Positions 1-9,019 of a DNA stretch of 64,000 nucleotides are shown in pieces. The notes under the pieces are model-generated. The model worked only from the letters and a program-made list of their open reading frames with translations, was not told the DNA's origin and searched no databases. Within the stretch, counting starts at the first letter, position 1. Each line of letters begins with the position of its first letter. Origin of the DNA: Paraburkholderia polaris (GTDB lineage Bacteria > Pseudomonadota > Gammaproteobacteria > Burkholderiales > Burkholderiaceae); NCBI RefSeq assembly GCF_012927345.1, contig NZ_JABBGJ010000005.1, positions 124,001-188,000 on the forward strand, written 5' to 3'. The translations under genes were made by a program, and so were the position numbers.

Positions 1-1341
1 ATGACGGACACGGCGTCAGCGCAGCCAGACACAACCGGGCGCTACTTTCTCGACGATATCCGCTCGCCTGGAACGCCAGCTTCAGGCCGTGCGAGTGAGC
101 CTGTGGTACCGGCTCAGTCCGCCCATCCGCCGTTCGATGTCAACGCAATCCGGCGCGACTTTCCGATTCTGCAGGAGCGTGTGAACGGGCGGCAGCTCGT
201 GTGGTTCGACAATGCCGCCACGACGCAAAAACCGCAATCGATGATCGATCGTCTTGCATATTTCTACCGTCACGAGAACTCGAATATTCACCGCGCGGCC
301 CACGCGCTCGCGGGCCGCGCGACGGACGCTTACGAGGCGGCGCGCAGCAAGGTGCAGCGTTATATCGGCGCATCACAGTCTGAGGAGATCGTATTCGTAC
401 GCGGCACCACGGAAGCGATCAACCTGGTCGCGAAGTCGTGGGGCGTGCAGAACGTCGGCGCAGGCGACGAAATTATCGTGTCGCATCTCGAGCACCACGC
501 GAACATCGTGCCGTGGCAGCAACTCGCCTCGCTGACCGGCGCGAAGCTGCGGGTGATTCCCGTCGACGATTCGGGGCAGGTGCTGCTCGAAGAGTACAGC
601 CGCTTATTGAACGACAGGACCAGGATCGTCTCGGTCACGCAGGTATCGAACGCACTCGGCACCGTGGTGCCGGTCAAGGAAATCATTGAATTGGCGCATC
701 GGGCCGGCGCCGTCGCGCTGATCGACGGTGCGCAGTCGGTGTCTCACATGCGCGTGGATGTGCAGGCGCTCGACGCGGATTTCTTCGTCTTCTCGGGGCA
801 TAAGGTGTTCGGGCCCACCGGCATCGGCGTCGTCTATGGCAAGCGGGCGCTGCTCGACGCGATGCCGCCGTGGCAGGGCGGCGGCAACATGATCTCCGAC
901 GTGACGTTCGAGCGTACGTCGTTTCAACCTGCACCGCATCGGTTCGAAGCTGGCACAGGGAATATCGCGGATGCGGTCGGCCTTGGCGCTGCGCTCGACT
1001 ATGTTACGCGCGTCGGTATTGAGAATATCGCGCGTTACGAACACGAATTGCTCAGCTATGCGACGCAACTGATGAAGCCGATTCCTGGCGTGCGTCTGAT
1101 CGGCACGGCGCAGGACAAGGCGAGTGTGCTGTCGTTCGTTCTGAACGGCTATACACCCGAAGAGGTGGGCCGCGCGCTCAGTGAAGAGGGCATCGCCGTG
1201 CGGGCCGGCCATCATTGCGCCCAGCCTATTCTGCGACGCTTTGGTCTGGAGGCTACGGTGCGGCCGTCACTGGCGTTCTATAACACGCCGGACGAAGTCG
1301 ACCGGATGATCGCCGTGGTCCAGCGGCTGGCGAAGCATTGA
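1..1341 (+). CDS. sufS: SufS-type cysteine desulfurase
   Basis: A 446-residue class V aminotransferase-fold enzyme that takes sulfur from L-cysteine as an enzyme persulfide for Fe-S cluster assembly or sulfur trafficking, in the cytoplasm with PLP. The PLP lysine is K268 in SGHK and the catalytic cysteine is C406 in RAGHHCAQP, the short-loop arrangement of SufS/CsdA. The core starts near residue 45 (FDVNAIRRDFPIL). The first ~45 residues are a low-complexity extension that makes it longer than the usual ~405-residue SufS. The ATG is the first base of the window, so upstream sequence and the true start cannot be judged. No other suf genes follow. Neighbouring sulfate and organosulfur genes fit a sulfur-metabolism role. 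Function seen from motifs is firm; SufS versus CsdA is less so. Confidence 0.85.
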   Translation: MTDTASAQPDTTGRYFLDDIRSPGTPASGRASEPVVPAQSAHPPFDVNAIRRDFPILQERVNGRQLVWFDNAATTQKPQSMIDRLAYFYRHENSNIHRAAHALAGRATDAYEAARSKVQRYIGASQSEEIVFVRGTTEAINLVAKSWGVQNVGAGDEIIVSHLEHHANIVPWQQLASLTGAKLRVIPVDDSGQVLLEEYSRLLNDRTRIVSVTQVSNALGTVVPVKEIIELAHRAGAVALIDGAQSVSHMRVDVQALDADFFVFSGHKVFGPTGIGVVYGKRALLDAMPPWQGGGNMISDVTFERTSFQPAPHRFEAGTGNIADAVGLGAALDYVTRVGIENIARYEHELLSYATQLMKPIPGVRLIGTAQDKASVLSFVLNGYTPEEVGRALSEEGIAVRAGHHCAQPILRRFGLEATVRPSLAFYNTPDEVDRMIAVVQRLAKH

Positions 1342-1466
1342 GCATGCGAGGTTGGCTCGCACCTTTCGAACTTCTCGGCAGGGTGCAAAGCTAATCTCTT
1401 TTGCTTGTTTTCCCGTCCTGTCAAAGCACCTTAGTATCTGCGATTCTTACAATAAACAGGGCAGAT

Positions 1467-3056
1467 ATGAACGTGCATAACAGGCTGCGCGCATACCTTG
1501 TCGGCGCGTTGTTCGCGACCACACTGATTGGCACGACTCCGGTAACCGCTGTAGAGGCCCCCAACCGCGGGGGAACCTTGACATGGCTTGTCACGCCGGA
1601 ACCTGCTTCAATCATTCCTTTGACCACCACCGCCGGCGGTAACGCGGAAATCGGTCCCAAGGTGGTGGAAGGCTTGCTGACCTACGATAAGGATCTCAAT
1701 CCCGAGCCACTGCTGGCTACAGCATGGTCTGTCAGCAAAGACGGACTGCAGTATCGCTTCACCTTGCGCAAGGGTGTTAAGTGGCACGACGGCAAGCCCT
1801 TTACCTCTGCCGATGTCGCGTTCTCGATCTTGACGTTAAAGCAGGTTCATCCGCGCGGACGCAGCACGTTCGCGAACGTGATCGATGTCAAGACACCGGA
1901 CCCTTACACAGCGATCGTTGAGTTGTCGAAGCCGGCACCTTTTCTCCTGACGGCGCTTTCGGGTTCGGAGTCGCCGATCATCCCGAAGCATTTGTACGAA
2001 GGAACGGATATCGCTTCCAATCCGTATAACAGCGCGCCGGTCGGCACTGGCCCGTTCATTTTTAAATCGTTCGTGCACGGCAGCTACATTCTTCTCGAGC
2101 GCAATCCGGACTACTGGGACAAACCCAAGCCGTACATCGACAAGATCATCGTGCGCTTCCTCCCTGACGGCGCGGCTCGCGCAGCGGCGCTCGAATCGGG
2201 CGCCGCCAACCTCGGTGACCAGGCGATCCCCTTATCGGATGTGAAGCGGTTCACGGCGCTGCCGAACTTCAATGTGGATACGACCAACTGGCCCTACGTC
2301 AGCAACCACCAGCAATTGATATTCAACCTGGACACCCCTGTCCTGAAAGACAAGGCGGTGCGCAAAGCGATCTCCCAGGCGATCGACGTCAATGCATTGA
2401 ACCGGGTTGTCTGGTACGGCTACGGCCAGGTCTCCGCCGCTGCGATCGGCGCTGCGAATACGAAGTATCACGATGCCGACATCCATTACTTTCCGAATGA
2501 CGTCGCCGAGGCCAATGCCGCGCTCGATGCCGCCGGATTGAAACGTGGCCAGGACGGCAAGCGGTTCAAGCTGCGACTGCTCTTCAACCCGTTTCAGGAC
2601 CCTCGTGCTGCCGACTTCGTCCGCCAGTCTCTGGCGCGTATCGGTATTGACGGTGAGATCGAGAGCTATGACTTCGCGACCTATGTGAAGAAGGCCTACA
2701 CGGATCGCGCTTTCGACATCACGCTCGAAGCGCTCTCCAACGCGTTCGATCCGACCGTCGGCGTGCAGCGCGTTTTCTGGTCGAAAAACTTCAAGATCGG
2801 ACTGCCATTCTCCAACGCGGCGCACTATTCAAACCCGGAGGTCGATCGTCTGCTGGAAGCGGCCTCGGTGGAAACCGACGAAGCGAAGCGTCGTCAGCTA
2901 TTCATCCAGTTCCAGCAAATCGTCCACGACGACATTCCGTCAGTCGAGTTCGGTGCGAATCCCAACATCACAATCGTCTCGAAGAAGGTGAAGGATTACG
3001 CTCCGACTGGCGAAGGTCTGCGCGGCAATTTTGCTGACCTGTATATCCAGCCATAG
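1467..3056 (+). CDS. Family-5 ABC transporter substrate-binding protein
   Basis: A 529-residue periplasmic binding protein of the peptide/nickel/opine class (SBP_bac_5). The N-terminus is a Sec signal peptide (basic start, hydrophobic residues ~10-25, cleavage near residue 28-31). It is followed by family features RGGTLTWLVTPEP, LTYDKDLNPEPLLATAW and a GPFIFKSFVHG segment. An in-frame TTG at 1401 would add 22 residues in front of the signal peptide, so the ATG at 1467 is preferred. No permease or ATPase of the Dpp/Opp type is adjacent: it is an orphan binding protein between sufS and a sulfate-uptake pair. The ligand cannot be deduced; a sulfur-containing peptide such as glutathione is only a guess from location. 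Confidence 0.85.
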   Translation: MNVHNRLRAYLVGALFATTLIGTTPVTAVEAPNRGGTLTWLVTPEPASIIPLTTTAGGNAEIGPKVVEGLLTYDKDLNPEPLLATAWSVSKDGLQYRFTLRKGVKWHDGKPFTSADVAFSILTLKQVHPRGRSTFANVIDVKTPDPYTAIVELSKPAPFLLTALSGSESPIIPKHLYEGTDIASNPYNSAPVGTGPFIFKSFVHGSYILLERNPDYWDKPKPYIDKIIVRFLPDGAARAAALESGAANLGDQAIPLSDVKRFTALPNFNVDTTNWPYVSNHQQLIFNLDTPVLKDKAVRKAISQAIDVNALNRVVWYGYGQVSAAAIGAANTKYHDADIHYFPNDVAEANAALDAAGLKRGQDGKRFKLRLLFNPFQDPRAADFVRQSLARIGIDGEIESYDFATYVKKAYTDRAFDITLEALSNAFDPTVGVQRVFWSKNFKIGLPFSNAAHYSNPEVDRLLEAASVETDEAKRRQLFIQFQQIVHDDIPSVEFGANPNITIVSKKVKDYAPTGEGLRGNFADLYIQP

Positions 3057-3269
3057 CGCGCAGCGACCATTCCAGCGAGTCAAGGCGGCTGCTTGCGAAA
3101 ACCCTACAGTTCCTCGTTAGCGTCGCTTTGCATATCAGAACAAATTGGTTTTCCGCGAGTCCCGCACGGGCAGACAATCGTCTCCGGATGACGGTACGCA
3201 ATACACCGCCTTTGCCGGAGCGTTCCGGTGCTGCAGTGGGTTCGGTTTGCCGGGCCCGCCGGAGGAACA

Positions 3270-4337
3270 ATGAAACGTCTGCCGTTGCTCAACCTTGCCG
3301 CCGTGGCCGGTGTCGTAATCGCCGTGGCGCTGATTGGCGTGAAGAATGTTCAGGGGAATACCAGCAATGAGATCCTCAACGTATCGTACGACCCCACGCG
3401 CGAACTGTATCGCAGCCTGAACGACCAGTTCGTTGCGGCATACCAGCAGGAAACCGGGATTCGGCTGCGCGTGGTGCAGTCGCACGGCGGCTCGTCCCGC
3501 CAGGCGCGCGCGGTGGTGGCGGGCGAGCAGCAGGCCGATGTCGTCACGCTCGGACTCTATTCAGATGTCGACGCGCTGCGCAAGCAGGGACTGATTGCCG
3601 CCAACTGGGCCGAACGCTTGCCGCACCACTCGCAGCCGTATTATTCGACGATCGTATTTGTGGTCCGCAAGGGCAATCCGAAGCATATCCACGATTGGCC
3701 GGACCTGATCGCACCGGGCGTGGACATCGTGACACCCGACCCGCGCAGTTCCGGCAACGGCAAGCTCAGCGCCCTCGCTGCCTGGGGCGCGGTGACCACG
3801 CGCGGTGGCAGCGAGAGTGCGGCGGGCGACTATCTGCGCGCGCTATATCAGCATGCGGTCCGGCTCGATAGCGGCGCGCGCGGGGCGGCTATTGGGTTCA
3901 CCGTCGAGAAGGTCGGCGATGTGCAACTTGCGTGGGAAAACGAAGCACTGCGCGAAGTGGCCGACGCACGCGACGAACTCGAGATCGTCTACCCACCCGT
4001 CAGCATTCTTGCCGAACCCTACGTAGCATGGGTCGATACAAATGTGGCCCGGCATCACAGCGACCGTTATGCGCGGGCGTACCTGACGTTTCTGTTCAGC
4101 GACGCGGCCCAGCAGACGATCGCATTAGCCGGCTACCGGCCGTTCAATCCGGCGATCGCGCAGCGCTTCGCGGCACGCCTGCCTGCGCTCAAGCTGTTCC
4201 CGGTTACCGCGATCGCCCACGACTGGGACGACGCGAACCATCGGTTCTTCGACGAAAACGGCATCATCGACACGGTCCTCAGGCCGGCTGACGGCGTGGC
4301 GAATTCGTCCGCCCGCGATACAAGAAGCAGGGGATAA
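3270..4337 (+). CDS. sbp: Sulfate-binding periplasmic protein (Sbp/CysP family)
   Basis: A 355-residue exported protein with a hydrophobic signal segment (residues ~8-24) and the Sbp hallmark [11 protein letters not shown] at 37-47. A second ligand-loop motif, [14 protein letters not shown], lies about 140 residues further on. The family binds sulfate or thiosulfate and normally delivers it to the CysTWA ABC importer. GGAGG sits just before the ATG at 3270, so the longer frame opening at 3228 is rejected. The stop is only 4 bases before the SulP permease start and no cysT, cysW or cysA is present. The pairing with SulP is the odd feature: it suggests that either the ABC parts lie elsewhere or the two proteins are merely co-expressed under sulfur limitation. 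Confidence 0.88.
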   Translation: MKRLPLLNLAAVAGVVIAVALIGVKNVQGNTSNEILNVSYDPTRELYRSLNDQFVAAYQQETGIRLRVVQSHGGSSRQARAVVAGEQQADVVTLGLYSDVDALRKQGLIAANWAERLPHHSQPYYSTIVFVVRKGNPKHIHDWPDLIAPGVDIVTPDPRSSGNGKLSALAAWGAVTTRGGSESAAGDYLRALYQHAVRLDSGARGAAIGFTVEKVGDVQLAWENEALREVADARDELEIVYPPVSILAEPYVAWVDTNVARHHSDRYARAYLTFLFSDAAQQTIALAGYRPFNPAIAQRFAARLPALKLFPVTAIAHDWDDANHRFFDENGIIDTVLRPADGVANSSARDTRSRG

Positions 4338-4341
4338 CATC

Positions 4342-6126
4342 ATGGCGCTCGCCAGTAACTTCTCATATGACTGGGGCAAGGGCAAACGCGATTTGCTCGC
4401 AGGTCTGACGGTTGCCGCCATTTCGCTGCCGCAGGGTATGGCGTACGCGCTGATCGCGGGCGTCGATCCTCGCTTCGGGCTGTATTCGGCGGTGGTGGTG
4501 ACGTTGGTCGCGTCGCTGCTCGGCTCGTCTTCACATTTGATCAACGGGCCGACCAGTGCGATTTCTCTGGTCGTCTTCAGTGCGCTCGCGTTTCTCGATC
4601 CGAATGCCACGTCCGATATCTACGAGGCGATGTTCCTCCTCGGCGTGATGGTCGGTATCGTCCAGATTGGCATTGCGGTCTTCAAGCTAGGCGATCTGAC
4701 GCGTTACATCTCCGAGTCGGTCATCCTCGGATTCATGGCGGGCGCGGCGGTGCTGCTGGCGATTGGCCAGATCGGCAATGCGCTTGGCGTGCGTGAGAAG
4801 GGCACCGGTCACCAGCATGTGCTGTACCGGCTCTGGCTGACGTTGGTGCATGGCGATCCCGTCAATCTGAAGGCTTTGGCGATCAGTGCGGCCTCGGTGG
4901 TGCTGGCGTTGCTGCTGCGCCGAGCCGTGCGGCGTTACCGACTGCCTCAACTGGACATGTTCGTCGTGCTGTTGATCGTGGCGGGCGCCACCTATGCGCT
5001 GGGTTGGTCGCAACCGGGCGAGGGCGGCCGCACGGCGGTTGCCGTCATCGGCGCGCTGAAAGCAGGGCTCCCGTCGCCGCATATTCCGGAAATTCACTGG
5101 AGCTGGATCGGTCAGTTGTCGTCGAGCGCGGTGGCGATTGCGTTTCTTGGTCTGCTCGAGGCGCTCTCCATCGCAAAGTCGATCGCACATCACACGCACC
5201 AGCCGCTCGACTACAACCGGCAATGTCTGGCCGAAGGCGTCGCCAACCTGGTGGGGGGCTTCTTTCGCTGCCTGCCCGGCTCCGGTTCGCTCTCGCGTTC
5301 CGCGATCAACTATCAGGCCGGGGCGGCGACGCGCTTCTCGGGGGTGGTGACCGCGGTGGCAGTTGCACTGGCGATGCTGGCGCTTGCACCGCTGACCCGC
5401 TACATCCCGAAGGCGGCGCTGGCGGGACTGTTGCTGGTGACAGCCGTGCGCCTGATCGATGTACCGCGCCTGCGTTACACACTACGGGCGTCGCGATACG
5501 ATGCCGGCCTGATCGTGTTGACGACGCTGGCTGCATTGCTGATCGGTGTCGAATTCGCGATCCTGATTGGTGTGGCGCTGTCGATTCTCCTGTTCGTACC
5601 GCGTGCGGCAAAGTTGAAGGCAACTGAACTGGTCGTGAGCCCGGAAGGCGTCGTGAGAGAGCGGCTGCCGAGCGATCCGTCGTGTGCCGCTGTGGCGGTG
5701 TGGGACTTCGAAGGAGAATTTTTCTTTGGTGCGGCCCCGGAGCTCGACCGTCATTTCGCGACGCTCAAGGCGCGCGCACAGCAGCAAGGGGTCCGGTATC
5801 TCGTGCTGCGCCTTAAGCGAGTCCGCAATCCTGATGTGGTGTGTATCGAACGGCTTGAGCATTTCCTTCGCGACGCGCAGAAGAGTGGGCTTGTCGTCCT
5901 GCTCGCAGGACTGCGGCCGGCGTTGCGCAGTGTGCTCGACAATCTGCGCTTTGCTGCATGGTATCCGGCAGATCGTTTTTTCCCGGAAGAGGACGAAAGC
6001 TGGTCGGCGACCGTGCGGGCCGTACGTTACGCCTACACGCAACTGGGCGAGGGCAACACCTGTCTGCACTGTGCGGAGCGTTTGCCGGCACAGCAGCGCG
6101 ACACGGAGCTCTATTACCTCGTGTAG
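4342..6126 (+). CDS. SulP-family anion permease with STAS domain
   Basis: A 594-residue inner-membrane transporter for sulfate or related anions (SLC26/SulP). The N-terminal SulP signature PQGMAYA is at residues 30-36, followed by about 10-12 hydrophobic segments to ~residue 420. A cytosolic STAS domain follows (roughly 435-560, containing VWDFEGEFFFGAAPEL). The tail has a CxxC pair (C574, C577) that is not part of the core STAS fold. It starts 4 bases after the sulfate-binding protein stop, so the two are almost certainly one transcript. Substrate is inferred: SulP members also carry bicarbonate or dicarboxylates, but the sbp partner favours sulfate. Confidence 0.9.
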   Translation: MALASNFSYDWGKGKRDLLAGLTVAAISLPQGMAYALIAGVDPRFGLYSAVVVTLVASLLGSSSHLINGPTSAISLVVFSALAFLDPNATSDIYEAMFLLGVMVGIVQIGIAVFKLGDLTRYISESVILGFMAGAAVLLAIGQIGNALGVREKGTGHQHVLYRLWLTLVHGDPVNLKALAISAASVVLALLLRRAVRRYRLPQLDMFVVLLIVAGATYALGWSQPGEGGRTAVAVIGALKAGLPSPHIPEIHWSWIGQLSSSAVAIAFLGLLEALSIAKSIAHHTHQPLDYNRQCLAEGVANLVGGFFRCLPGSGSLSRSAINYQAGAATRFSGVVTAVAVALAMLALAPLTRYIPKAALAGLLLVTAVRLIDVPRLRYTLRASRYDAGLIVLTTLAALLIGVEFAILIGVALSILLFVPRAAKLKATELVVSPEGVVRERLPSDPSCAAVAVWDFEGEFFFGAAPELDRHFATLKARAQQQGVRYLVLRLKRVRNPDVVCIERLEHFLRDAQKSGLVVLLAGLRPALRSVLDNLRFAAWYPADRFFPEEDESWSATVRAVRYAYTQLGEGNTCLHCAERLPAQQRDTELYYLV

Positions 6127-6255
6127 CGCATTCTCGCCATGCTCGCGCGCCCGGAGCCTCCTGATAAACATCGAAGAAAACATTTGTTTCAAATACCCAA
6201 TACTTGCCGTATTGTTTAAATTGCGCCACGCGGGTGAAACATCCCGTGACGCAAC

Positions 6256-6311
6256 CTGGACCCGGCAGCAACGGAGCGCCTCAGGCGCGAAACGCCTTCG
6301 CCGAGGTCCAG
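6256..6311 (+). promoter_or_regulatory. Structured 5' leader of the cold-shock gene
   Basis: The 212 bases before the cold-shock start hold a foldable element. CTGGACC at 6256-6262 is complementary to GGTCCAG at 6305-6311. Inside, GCGCC (6276-6280) pairs with GGCGC (6284-6288), while the same GGCG can instead pair with CGCC at 6293-6296, so two inner hairpins exclude each other. Long structured leaders acting as thermosensors are known for cspA-type genes; that this one switches is inferred. Confidence 0.45.
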
Positions 6312-6338
6312 CCCAACAACCCGTAAGGAAGAAGGCTC

Positions 6339-6542
6339 ATGGCAACAGGGACGGTCAAGTGGTTCAACGACGCGAAGGGATTTGGCTTCATCAAGCCGGA
6401 TGACGGTGGCGACGATCTGTTCGCGCACTTCTCTGAAGTCCGCACGGAAGGGTTCAAGTCGCTGCAGGAAAATCAGAAGGTGAGTTTCGAGGTCAAGCAG
6501 GGGCCGAAAGGCAAGCAGGCGGCCGACATCAAACCGCTCTAA
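6339..6542 (+). CDS. CspA-family cold-shock protein
   Basis: A 67-residue single cold-shock domain, the normal family length. RNP1 (KGFGFIKP, 13-20) and RNP2 (DLFAHF, 26-31) are intact, so single-stranded RNA/DNA binding and RNA-chaperone activity are expected in the cytoplasm. AAGGAAGAAGG precedes the ATG. It is monocistronic: the SulP stop is 212 bases upstream and the liv operon converges from the other side only 10 bases downstream. The long leader suggests post-transcriptional control. Whether it is cold-inducible or constitutive cannot be told from the protein. Confidence 0.93.
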   Translation: MATGTVKWFNDAKGFGFIKPDDGGDDLFAHFSEVRTEGFKSLQENQKVSFEVKQGPKGKQAADIKPL

Positions 6543-6552
6543 GCTGGACCCG

Positions 6553-7266
6553 TCACCCACCGAGATAGGCTTCCTTGACGCGCTCGTGGGTGGCGAGCGC
6601 CGTTGTGGCTCCGCTCAAAACGCAGCGGCCCTCGCTGAGCAGATAACCTCTTGAGCACACTTTGAACGCCATGTGCGCATTCTGCTCGGCGAGCAGGATC
6701 GCGGTGCCTTCGTGCGCCAGTCGCGCAATCACATCGAAAATGCTGGCGACGATCTTCGGCGCGAGTCCGAGCGATGGCTCATCGAGCAGCAGCATGCGCG
6801 GCCGGCTCATCAAGGCACGCGCGATCGCGACCATTTGTTGTTCACCACCGGACAGGGTGCCCGCCTGCTGTTTCAGCCGATCCGCGAGTTTCGGAAAGAT
6901 CGCGAGCACGCGGGCTAAATCGGCTTCGGATTCGCTTTTGCCCGAACTGTCTCGGCTGTATGCGCCCATGCGTAGATTGTCGAGAACGGTCAAGGGTGCA
7001 AACACCTGCCGTCCTTCGGGAACCAGCGCTATGCCACGCCGCACGATCGCGTCAGCGGCAAGGGACTGAATCTCGGCGCCGTTGAAGCGGACGGTTCCCC
7101 GAACCGGCCGCAACAGGCCGGTAATCGCGCGCATGATGGTCGATTTGCCGGCGCCGTTGGCGCCGATCAGGCACACGGCTTCATGCTCGCCGACGGCGAG
7201 GTCGATCCCCTTAAGAACGTTCGCCGCCCCGCGCGATGCATGCAGATCCGTCACTTCAAGCAGCAT
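6553..7266 (-). CDS. livF: Branched-chain amino-acid-type ABC ATPase LivF
   Basis: A 237-residue ATP-binding subunit that powers import by the Liv/HAAT-type transporter at the inner membrane. Walker A GANGAGKST is at 35-43, the signature LSGGEQQ at 138-144 and Walker B LLLDEP at 159-164. Size and the LVPEGRQVF segment are typical of LivF. It is the last gene of a five-gene minus-strand operon and overlaps livG by 11 bases. Substrate is not set by the ATPase. The family also imports amides and urea, and the sulfur-rich surroundings leave room for a sulfur-containing ligand. Confidence 0.9.
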   Translation of the reverse strand: MLLEVTDLHASRGAANVLKGIDLAVGEHEAVCLIGANGAGKSTIMRAITGLLRPVRGTVRFNGAEIQSLAADAIVRRGIALVPEGRQVFAPLTVLDNLRMGAYSRDSSGKSESEADLARVLAIFPKLADRLKQQAGTLSGGEQQMVAIARALMSRPRMLLLDEPSLGLAPKIVASIFDVIARLAHEGTAILLAEQNAHMAFKVCSRGYLLSEGRCVLSGATTALATHERVKEAYLGG

Positions 7267-8032
7267 CGGCGGGCTCTCCGAGATAGGCTTCGATCACAGC
7301 AGGGTCGGCTTGCACGTGCTGGGGTGTGCCTTCGCTGATGAGCTCGCCGTTGCTGAGCACGACGATGTGATGAGAGAGTTGCATGACGACTCGCACGTTA
7401 TGTTCGACCAGGATGATCGAGGTCCCGCTGCGATTGAGATCCACTACGACCTGGGCAACTCGCTCGACCGCGCCGCCAGGTAGTCCGGCAAGCGGCTCGT
7501 CGAGCAGCAGGATGCGGGGCTCGGACGCCATCGCGCGGGCGATTTCCATGATCTTCGCTTCGCCGTAGCTCAGCGATTGTGCGGATGCCTGAGCACGATC
7601 CGCCAGCCCGAGCCGATCCAGCAGTTGCAAGGCGGTGTGCCGCGCGCTGGCGGTATCGCGTCGGGCACCGGGCGAGCCGATCAGGCCGGCGACGAAGCCT
7701 GAACGGCTGCGCGTATGCGCCCCGATCATCACGTTCTCGAGCACCGTCAGTTCATCGAACAGTTGCAGGTTCTGAAACGTGCGCGCTATGCCGGCCACAA
7801 CACGCCGATGCGCGGGAAGCCGGTCAAGGCGCCGGCCTCCGAGCGTGATCGTGCCCGCAGACGGTGGCGTTACACCGCTCAGAATGTTCAGTAGGGTAGA
7901 TTTGCCGGCGCCGTTGGGGCCGATCACGGAACATATCTGGCCCGGCGGCACGACGAACGACACATCGTGCAGCGCGCGCAAGCCGCCGAAGTGCCGTCCA
8001 ATGCTGTGCACCGCGAGTTGGAAATCGCTCAT
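7256..8032 (-). CDS. livG: Branched-chain amino-acid-type ABC ATPase LivG
   Basis: A 258-residue second ATPase subunit of the same importer. Walker A GPNGAGKST is at 38-46, the signature is LSYGEAK (a Y in place of the usual GG) and Walker B is LLLDEPLAGL. The GIARTFQNLQLF stretch is characteristic of LivG. The start overlaps the livM stop by 4 bases and the stop lies inside livF, which indicates translational coupling. Nothing looks broken. Confidence 0.9.
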   Translation of the reverse strand: MSDFQLAVHSIGRHFGGLRALHDVSFVVPPGQICSVIGPNGAGKSTLLNILSGVTPPSAGTITLGGRRLDRLPAHRRVVAGIARTFQNLQLFDELTVLENVMIGAHTRSRSGFVAGLIGSPGARRDTASARHTALQLLDRLGLADRAQASAQSLSYGEAKIMEIARAMASEPRILLLDEPLAGLPGGAVERVAQVVVDLNRSGTSIILVEHNVRVVMQLSHHIVVLSNGELISEGTPQHVQADPAVIEAYLGEPADAA

Positions 8033-9018
8033 GGGGCCCGCCGGTCGCTGAGGGGGGTGTTCCCGCGCAGACGCGCAGCAATGCGCGCCACGCTCGCGAC
8101 GATGCCGCCGGGCAGAAAGCCGACCACCGCGATCATCGCCACACCGATTACGAGTGTTTCAATATCGTCGAAGCTACGCATCAATTCGGGCAGCGCGGTG
8201 ACCATCAACGCGCCGAACACAGGTCCGAAAAAACGCCCGGCACCGCCTACCGTCACCATGACCAGCAGCAGGACCGAGGTGGAAAACGAGAACGTGTCAG
8301 GCGATGCAAAATTGTTCTGATGCACGTAGAGCGCGCCGGCCAGCGCGGCGAAAGTCGATGCGAGCGTGAAGGCGATCAGCTTGTAGCGGAACACCGGCAC
8401 ACCGCTGCAGGCCGCGGCAACATCACTGGCTGAGAGCGCACGAAGTGCACGGCCGGCACGCGAGCGTCCGAGATTCAGCAACCCCAGCATCACAATGCCG
8501 GTCACAATCCACGCCACCGGATAGAAGGCCGCGGGCGTGTCGAGCGGGTGCGAGCCGAGCGCGTACGAAGGTACGCCGATCAACCCGTTGGGGCCGCCCG
8601 TGATACCCACGCAGCCGACGAGCAGCACCGAGACGATGGCATTGAAGCCAAGTGTAGCCATAGCGAACGAATGGCCGCGCAAGCGCAGCGTCGGCAGACC
8701 GAGCAGGATTGCCGCGCACGCGCCGGCACCGAGCGCGGCCAATGTGCCGAGCCACGGCGACCATCCCAGCGTGGTCGACAGAATGCCGCTGGTGTACGCA
8801 CCGATACCGAAAAAGGCACCGTGTGAAAGGCCGATCTGTCCGGCATTGCCCACCAGCAGGTTCAAACTGGCGATCAGCAGCAGATTGATCAGGAAGGTGC
8901 TGCCGAGACTCACCAGATAATCGTTCGACGCCGCGAACGGCCATGCGGCGAGCACCAGCCACAGCACGGCAAGCATGCGCGACTCGCTGGCGAGCACGCG
9001 GCGGAGGAAGGCGCGCAT
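8029..9018 (-). CDS. livM: Branched-chain amino-acid-type ABC permease LivM
   Basis: A 329-residue inner-membrane permease with 8-10 hydrophobic segments and the family motif NLLVGNAGQIGLSHGAFFGIGA near the N-terminus, shared by LivM and UrtC. GRALRALSASDVAAACSGV is the cytoplasmic loop that contacts the ATPases. It starts 1 base after the livH stop and overlaps livG by 4 bases. The alternative UrtC (urea) is less likely because no urtD/urtE or urease genes are nearby, but the substrate is open. Confidence 0.88.
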   Translation of the reverse strand: MRAFLRRVLASESRMLAVLWLVLAAWPFAASNDYLVSLGSTFLINLLLIASLNLLVGNAGQIGLSHGAFFGIGAYTSGILSTTLGWSPWLGTLAALGAGACAAILLGLPTLRLRGHSFAMATLGFNAIVSVLLVGCVGITGGPNGLIGVPSYALGSHPLDTPAAFYPVAWIVTGIVMLGLLNLGRSRAGRALRALSASDVAAACSGVPVFRYKLIAFTLASTFAALAGALYVHQNNFASPDTFSFSTSVLLLVMVTVGGAGRFFGPVFGALMVTALPELMRSFDDIETLVIGVAMIAVVGFLPGGIVASVARIAARLRGNTPLSDRRAP

Positions 9019-9019
9019 G

